From Plantactinospora sp. KBS50 (GTDB lineage: Bacteria; Actinomycetota; Actinomycetes; Mycobacteriales; Micromonosporaceae): DNA of 64,000 nt. Below the pieces are notes generated by a model. It was not told where the DNA came from. It worked only from the letters and a program-made list of their open reading frames with translations, and did no database searches. Below are positions 60,207-64,000 of the stretch, piece by piece (the stretch's first letter is position 1; each line of letters begins with the position of its first letter). The stretch spans positions 5,894,001 to 5,958,000 of the forward strand of contig NZ_CP022961.1 in the NCBI RefSeq assembly GCF_002285795.1, in the 5' to 3' direction. The position numbers and the translations under genes were made by a program.

Positions 60207-60223
60207 TTGCCAGTATCTTGCAA
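60207..60223. promoter_or_regulatory. Nur-like box 1, sod-nur divergent promoter
   Basis: TTGCCA-GTATC-TTGCAA matches tTGCaa-N5-ttGCAA, and a wider dyad TTGTTGC-N9-GCAACAA spans 60204-60226. It lies between the leftward dismutase gene and the rightward Fur-family gene and could serve both. Confidence 0.8.
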
Positions 60224-60253
60224 CAAGACGGCGGGTGGTGGGAGGAGCGGGGA

Positions 60254-60706
60254 TTGATCACATCGCGGGCCGATCGGGTGGACGCGGCGCTGGATCGGCT
60301 GCGCCGGGCCGGCCTGCGCACGACCCTGGCCCGGCGTGCGGTGCTGGACGCGCTCGGCGACGCCGCGGTCGAGCGGCGACACCTCAACGCCGGCGAGGTG
60401 CACCGGCGGCTCACCGGCCGGGGGCTGGCGGTGGAGCTGTCGACGGTGCACCGCGTCCTGGGGCAGCTGGTCGACCTCGGCGTGGCGCATGCCGTGCCGG
60501 TGGGCGGGGCGGCCACGTTCGGGTTGGCCGACCACCCGCACCATCACGCGGTGTGCGAGGGCTGCGGCGGCATGCGTCAGCTGCCGGTGCCGGCGGTGGC
60601 GGCCAGTGTCGCGGCGGCGCGGGAGGTCGGCGTCGAGATGGACGGCGGCAGCGGCGGGGTCGTCGTGTACGGGCGGTGCCCGGCGTGCCGCGCCACGACC
60701 ACCTGA
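60254..60706 (+). CDS. nur: Fur-family regulator, Nur-like
   Basis: A 150-residue Fur-family protein. The winged helix spans residues 8-78 ([34 protein letters not shown]). The metal-binding region has [14 protein letters not shown] and the C-terminal CPAC, giving a structural CxxC...CxxC zinc site. The HxHHH run is the sensory metal part. I chose the TTG at 60254 because GGAGGAG lies seven bases before it; the TTG at 60218 overlaps the operator. The Nur name rests on the Nur-like boxes and the dismutase neighbour; Zur or FurB remain possible. Confidence 0.75.
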   Translation: MITSRADRVDAALDRLRRAGLRTTLARRAVLDALGDAAVERRHLNAGEVHRRLTGRGLAVELSTVHRVLGQLVDLGVAHAVPVGGAATFGLADHPHHHAVCEGCGGMRQLPVPAVAASVAAAREVGVEMDGGSGGVVVYGRCPACRATTT

Positions 60707-61323
60707 GCGCGCCGGCCGCACGTGCCCGACCGGCGGCCGATCCGAACGCTGAGCCGGCGCCGGTCCCGCGTGCGGCGGTCCGGCGCCCGCAGGCCTTCAC
60801 CGACAGCCGCGAGATGGTGGCGCTGGCGGTGCAGCTGGCCAACGCGCCGCCGGGGAACACCCCCGCGGAGGCAGCTGTCACGGTCGGGTGGCCGGGCCTG
60901 CGCGAGGTCGCGACGCCGGCTGATCTGCCGCTGCTGCACCAGGCGGGCCGGCAGCTCCGCGAGGTCTTCGCCCACGCCGGCGCACGCCGTGACCGCGAGG
61001 CCGTACACGTGCTCAACCGGCTCCTGGCCCGGCACCGGCTCCGGCCCGCCATCGCCGGCACCGGCCCGGCGGACCGGCACCTACACGTCGCCGCGCCCGG
61101 CGCCACACCGGCGGCCGAGCACGTGGCCGCCGCGGTGTGGGCACTCGCGGTGTTCCTGTGCGAGCAGGGCATCGACCGGTTCAAGACCTGCACGGAGCCG
61201 GGTTGCGGCATCGTGTTCCTGGACGAGACCACCAACCGCCGCCGCCGGTTCTGCTCCCCGCGCTGCGCCACCCGCGCCCACGTGCGGGCACACCGCAGCC
61301 GGCGACGGACGGTCACCCGCTGA
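60685..61323 (+). CDS. CGNR zinc-finger (ABATE-domain) protein
   Basis: A 212-residue protein. The C-terminal CGNR-type zinc finger reads KTCTEPGCGIVFLDETTNRR followed by RRFCSPRCATRAHVRAH, with four cysteines and the RxFCSxxCxxR signature. The N-terminal 140 residues are the ABATE-like helical stress domain. The start is uncertain: a GTG at 60685 overlaps the Fur-family gene by 22 bases, while an ATG at 60814 would remove the first 43 residues. It probably binds DNA or RNA as a stress regulator. It converges on alaS with no gap. Confidence 0.85.
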   Translation: MPRHDHLSAPAARARPAADPNAEPAPVPRAAVRRPQAFTDSREMVALAVQLANAPPGNTPAEAAVTVGWPGLREVATPADLPLLHQAGRQLREVFAHAGARRDREAVHVLNRLLARHRLRPAIAGTGPADRHLHVAAPGATPAAEHVAAAVWALAVFLCEQGIDRFKTCTEPGCGIVFLDETTNRRRRFCSPRCATRAHVRAHRSRRRTVTR

Positions 61324-63990
61324 TCAGCCGGCCCGGATCAGGCCGGCGACGGTGGCCAGCGCGGCATCGGCGGTCAGACCCGGGGCGCCGCCCTGCGCGA
61401 GGCGGGCGGTGCCGCCGCCACGTCCGCCGAGCGCGGACCTCACCAGCTGTACGGCGCTGAGCGCGTCGGGCGTCGTCGCGGTGGTGGCGACGACCAGGCG
61501 GGTGCCGCGCTCGGCCGGCGCGGCGACGGCGACCACGCCCGGCCGGTCCTGCGCAAGGGCGGCCCGGACCAGTTCGGCGAGCTGCCGAGGGTCCTCGTCG
61601 GCGGCGGCGACGACACTGACGACGAGCGTGCCGTCGATCTGCACCGCATCGGCGGCAAGGCGTCGCGCCCGCTGCGCGGTGAGCTCACGGGCGAGCTGGT
61701 CGGCGCGGCGCTCGGCGGCCTTGGCGCGGCCGAGCAGCACGGTGATCCGCTCGGGCAGGTCCTCGCGCGGGGCCTGCAGCTGCGCGGCGAGTTGAGTGAC
61801 GAGGTCACGTTCGCGGGCGAGGTAGCGCAGCCCGTCGAGTCCGACGACGGCCTCGACGCGGCGGTGCCCGGCGCCGACGGACGATTCGCCGGTCAGCGCG
61901 AGCAGGCCGATCTGGCTGGAGTGGGCGACGTGGGTGCCGCCGCACAGTTCCCGGGACCACGCGCCGCCGATCTCGACCACCCGGACCTGCTCGTCGTAGG
62001 TCTCCCCGAACAGCGCCAGGGCACCCAGTTCCCGGGCCCGGGTCAGCGGCATGACCTGCGCCGTGACCGGCAGGTCGTCACGCAGCGCCTGGTTGGCGAC
62101 GTCCTCGACCTCGCTGCGGGTGGCCAGGGGGAGGCCGCCGGGCCAGGCGAAGTCCAGCCGCAGGTAGCCGGGCCGGTTGTAGGAGCCGGACTGCAACGCG
62201 GTCGGGCCGAGGACCTGCCGCAGCGCGGCGTGCAGCACGTGGGTGCCGGAGTGCGCCTGCCGGGCGCCGCGCCGCCAGGTCGCGTCGACGTTCGCGGTGA
62301 GGCGGGCGCCGACCGTCAGGTGCCCGGCGGTGACGCGGACCTGGTGGGCGACGAGGCCCTTGACCGGCCGTTGCACGTCGATCACCTCGCCCGCGCCGTC
62401 GGTGCCGGTGAGGTGTCCGGCGTCGGCGGCCTGCCCGCCGGACTCGGCGTAGAACGGGGTGACGTCGAGCACCACGGTGACGATCTGCCCCTCGGTCGCC
62501 GCGGGCACCGGTTCGCCGTCGGTCAGGATCGCCACGATCGTCGACTCGGTCGTCAGGTCGGTGTAGGCGCGCCAGTCCGTCAGGCCCGCCGTGTCGACGA
62601 TCCGCCGGTAGGCCGACACGTCGGTGTGCCCGGTCTTGCGGGCCTGCGCGTCGGCCTTGGCCCGGTTGCGCTGGTCGGCCATCAGCCGGCGGAAGCCGTC
62701 CGCGTCGACCTGCAGGCCCTGCTCGGCCGCGATCTCCAGGGTCAGGTCGATCGGGAAGCCGTACGTGTCGTGCAGCTGGAACGCCTTGTCACCCGACAGC
62801 GCCGACCGGCCGGCCGACTTCGTCTCCGCGATCGCGGTGTCCAGGATCGTGGTGCCGGCCCGCAGCGTGGCCAGGAACGCGTCCTCCTCGGCGTACGCGT
62901 ACTGCGAGATGCGGCCGAACTCCTCGGCCACCTCCGGGTACGACGGCGCCATGCAGTCGCGGGCCACCGGCAGCAGCTCCGGCAGCGCCCGGTCCTGGTA
63001 GCCGAGCAGCCGCATCGCCCGGATCGCCCGGCGCATGATCCGACGCAGCACGTAGCCGCGCCCCTCGTTCGACGGCGTCACCCCGTCGCCGATCAGCATC
63101 AGCGCGGTACGCACGTGGTCGGCGACCACCCGCAGCCGCACGTCGTCCGGGTGCGACTGGTTGGCCGCGTGCCCGGAGTGCGCGCCGTAACGCTTGCCGG
63201 TCAGCTCGGCCGCCCGGTCCAGGATCGGCTTGACCTCGTCGATCTCGTAGAGGTTGTCCACACCCTGCAGCAGCGAGGCCATCCGCTCCAGGCCCATGCC
63301 GGTGTCGATGTTCTTCGCCGGCAGGTCGCCGAGGATCGGGAAGTCCTCCTTGCCGACGCCCGGTCCGCGCTCGAACTGCATGAAGACGAGGTTCCAGAAC
63401 TCCAGGTAGCGGTCCTCGTCGACCTCCGGGCCACCCTCGCGGCCGTACTCCGGGCCGCGGTCGTAGTAGAGCTCCGAGCACGGGCCGCACGGGCCGGGGA
63501 TGCCCATCGACCAGAAGTTGTCGGCCTTGCCCCGACGCACGATCCGCTCCGCCGGCACGCCGGTGGCGCGCCAGATGTCGTACGCCTCGTCGTCGTCGAG
63601 GTAGACCGTCGCCCAGATTCGCTCCGGGTCCAGCCCGAAGCCGCCCGCCTCGACCGACTTGGTGACCAGGTCCCAGGCCAGCGGGATCGCCCCGGACTTG
63701 AAGTAGTCACCGAAGGAGAAGTTGCCGTTCATCTGGAAGAACGTGCCGTGCCGGCTGGTCTTGCCCACCTCGTCGATGTCCGGCGTACGGATGCACTTCT
63801 GCACGCTCGCCGCCCGCTGGTACGGCGGGGTCTGCTGGCCCAGGAAGTAGGGCACGAACTGCACCATGCCCGCGTTGATGAACAACAGGTTCGGATCACT
63901 GATGGCGGGCAGCGGAGCGGACGGCACCACGGCGTGCCCGTTCGCCTCGAAGTAGGCGAGGAACCGCCGCTTGATCTCCGCCGTGCGCAT
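61324..63990 (-). CDS. alaS: Alanyl-tRNA synthetase
   Basis: An 888-residue class II synthetase that charges tRNA-Ala. The N-terminal [19 protein letters not shown], motif 2 segment [16 protein letters not shown] and [12 protein letters not shown] form the catalytic core. The editing domain has [12 protein letters not shown] (HxxxH) and the paired CGGTHV (CxxxH). The C-terminal C-Ala domain ends [16 protein letters not shown]. Family members usually have HTATHLL; here it is HSGTHVL. The gene lies outside the usual alaS-ruvX-mltG neighbourhood, so it could be a second copy. The ATG is near the window edge at 63990. Confidence 0.96.
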   Translation of the reverse strand: MRTAEIKRRFLAYFEANGHAVVPSAPLPAISDPNLLFINAGMVQFVPYFLGQQTPPYQRAASVQKCIRTPDIDEVGKTSRHGTFFQMNGNFSFGDYFKSGAIPLAWDLVTKSVEAGGFGLDPERIWATVYLDDDEAYDIWRATGVPAERIVRRGKADNFWSMGIPGPCGPCSELYYDRGPEYGREGGPEVDEDRYLEFWNLVFMQFERGPGVGKEDFPILGDLPAKNIDTGMGLERMASLLQGVDNLYEIDEVKPILDRAAELTGKRYGAHSGHAANQSHPDDVRLRVVADHVRTALMLIGDGVTPSNEGRGYVLRRIMRRAIRAMRLLGYQDRALPELLPVARDCMAPSYPEVAEEFGRISQYAYAEEDAFLATLRAGTTILDTAIAETKSAGRSALSGDKAFQLHDTYGFPIDLTLEIAAEQGLQVDADGFRRLMADQRNRAKADAQARKTGHTDVSAYRRIVDTAGLTDWRAYTDLTTESTIVAILTDGEPVPAATEGQIVTVVLDVTPFYAESGGQAADAGHLTGTDGAGEVIDVQRPVKGLVAHQVRVTAGHLTVGARLTANVDATWRRGARQAHSGTHVLHAALRQVLGPTALQSGSYNRPGYLRLDFAWPGGLPLATRSEVEDVANQALRDDLPVTAQVMPLTRARELGALALFGETYDEQVRVVEIGGAWSRELCGGTHVAHSSQIGLLALTGESSVGAGHRRVEAVVGLDGLRYLARERDLVTQLAAQLQAPREDLPERITVLLGRAKAAERRADQLARELTAQRARRLAADAVQIDGTLVVSVVAAADEDPRQLAELVRAALAQDRPGVVAVAAPAERGTRLVVATTATTPDALSAVQLVRSALGGRGGGTARLAQGGAPGLTADAALATVAGLIRAG

Positions 63991-64000
63991 ACCGCCCCAT

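Overview
The window is high-GC DNA with strong G/C preference at third codon positions, GTG starts, GTGA/ATGA stop-start overlaps and actinobacterial gene families (type II polyketide synthase, NarL-type two-component pairs, WXG100/EspC-like proteins, Nur, CGNR regulators). This points to a filamentous actinomycete, perhaps of the Micromonosporaceae; the family is my inference.

Region 1 (1-18.2 kb) is part of an aromatic (type II) polyketide cluster. A leftward operon runs TcmI-type cyclase, fused acetyl-CoA carboxylase carboxyltransferase, BCCP, biotin carboxylase, ACP, aromatase/cyclase, TcmJ-type cupin, KS-alpha and the first codons of KS-beta, almost all translationally coupled. A sensor kinase/response regulator pair sits upstream. 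A rightward operon has E1 alpha and beta of a 2-oxoacid dehydrogenase (no E2 or E3), a SnoaL-like protein and an FAD monooxygenase. Then come a glycine-rich small protein, a second SnoaL-like protein with a Pro/Gly tail, a repeat-rich gene-free 1.6 kb, a cupin and a DrrAB-like ABC exporter. The cyclase set resembles pentangular polyphenol or spore-pigment pathways; the product cannot be named.

Region 2 (18.2-24.6 kb) carries carbohydrate genes: a glycosidase-like protein coupled to an MGDG-synthase-like glycosyltransferase, and secreted GH18 and GH30 enzymes with CBM13 domains. A LacI-type palindrome lies upstream of the GH30 gene.

Region 3 (24.6-31.3 kb) is accessory DNA. Two near-identical IS630-family copies in opposite orientation bracket and split a type VII secretion-like operon. 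A frameshifted zinc-ribbon gene, a tRNA-Arg(CCT), an IS110 relic and another DDE transposase follow.

Region 4 (31.5-38.3 kb) is a self-contained signalling/export module: membrane histidine kinase, lipoprotein, ABC ATPase and permease, small coiled-coil protein, NarL-type regulator and a paralogous lipoprotein. Three copies of an 18-bp dyad related to ATCTGCCGAACGGCAGAT each lie 60-65 bp upstream of a start codon, which suggests one regulon.

Region 5 (38.5-47.4 kb) is a mobile-element pile-up: an ArsR-like regulator with a displaced 3' end, a group II intron with reverse transcriptase, an IS1380 fragment, a frameshifted IS427-type element, a complete IS carrying a coupled passenger gene, a DUF433/PIN toxin-antitoxin pair and several relics.

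Region 6 (47.5-56.7 kb) has an oxidoreductase/dehydrogenase/phosphofructokinase-like cassette, a 1082-residue WD40-KAP NTPase membrane protein directly followed by a Stf0-like sulfotransferase, and a full IS110 element.

Region 7 (57.4-64 kb) contains a MerR-controlled metal operon with a textbook 19-bp-spacer promoter, an Fe/Mn superoxide dismutase and a Nur-type regulator sharing a Nur-like box, a CGNR zinc-finger protein and alanyl-tRNA synthetase.
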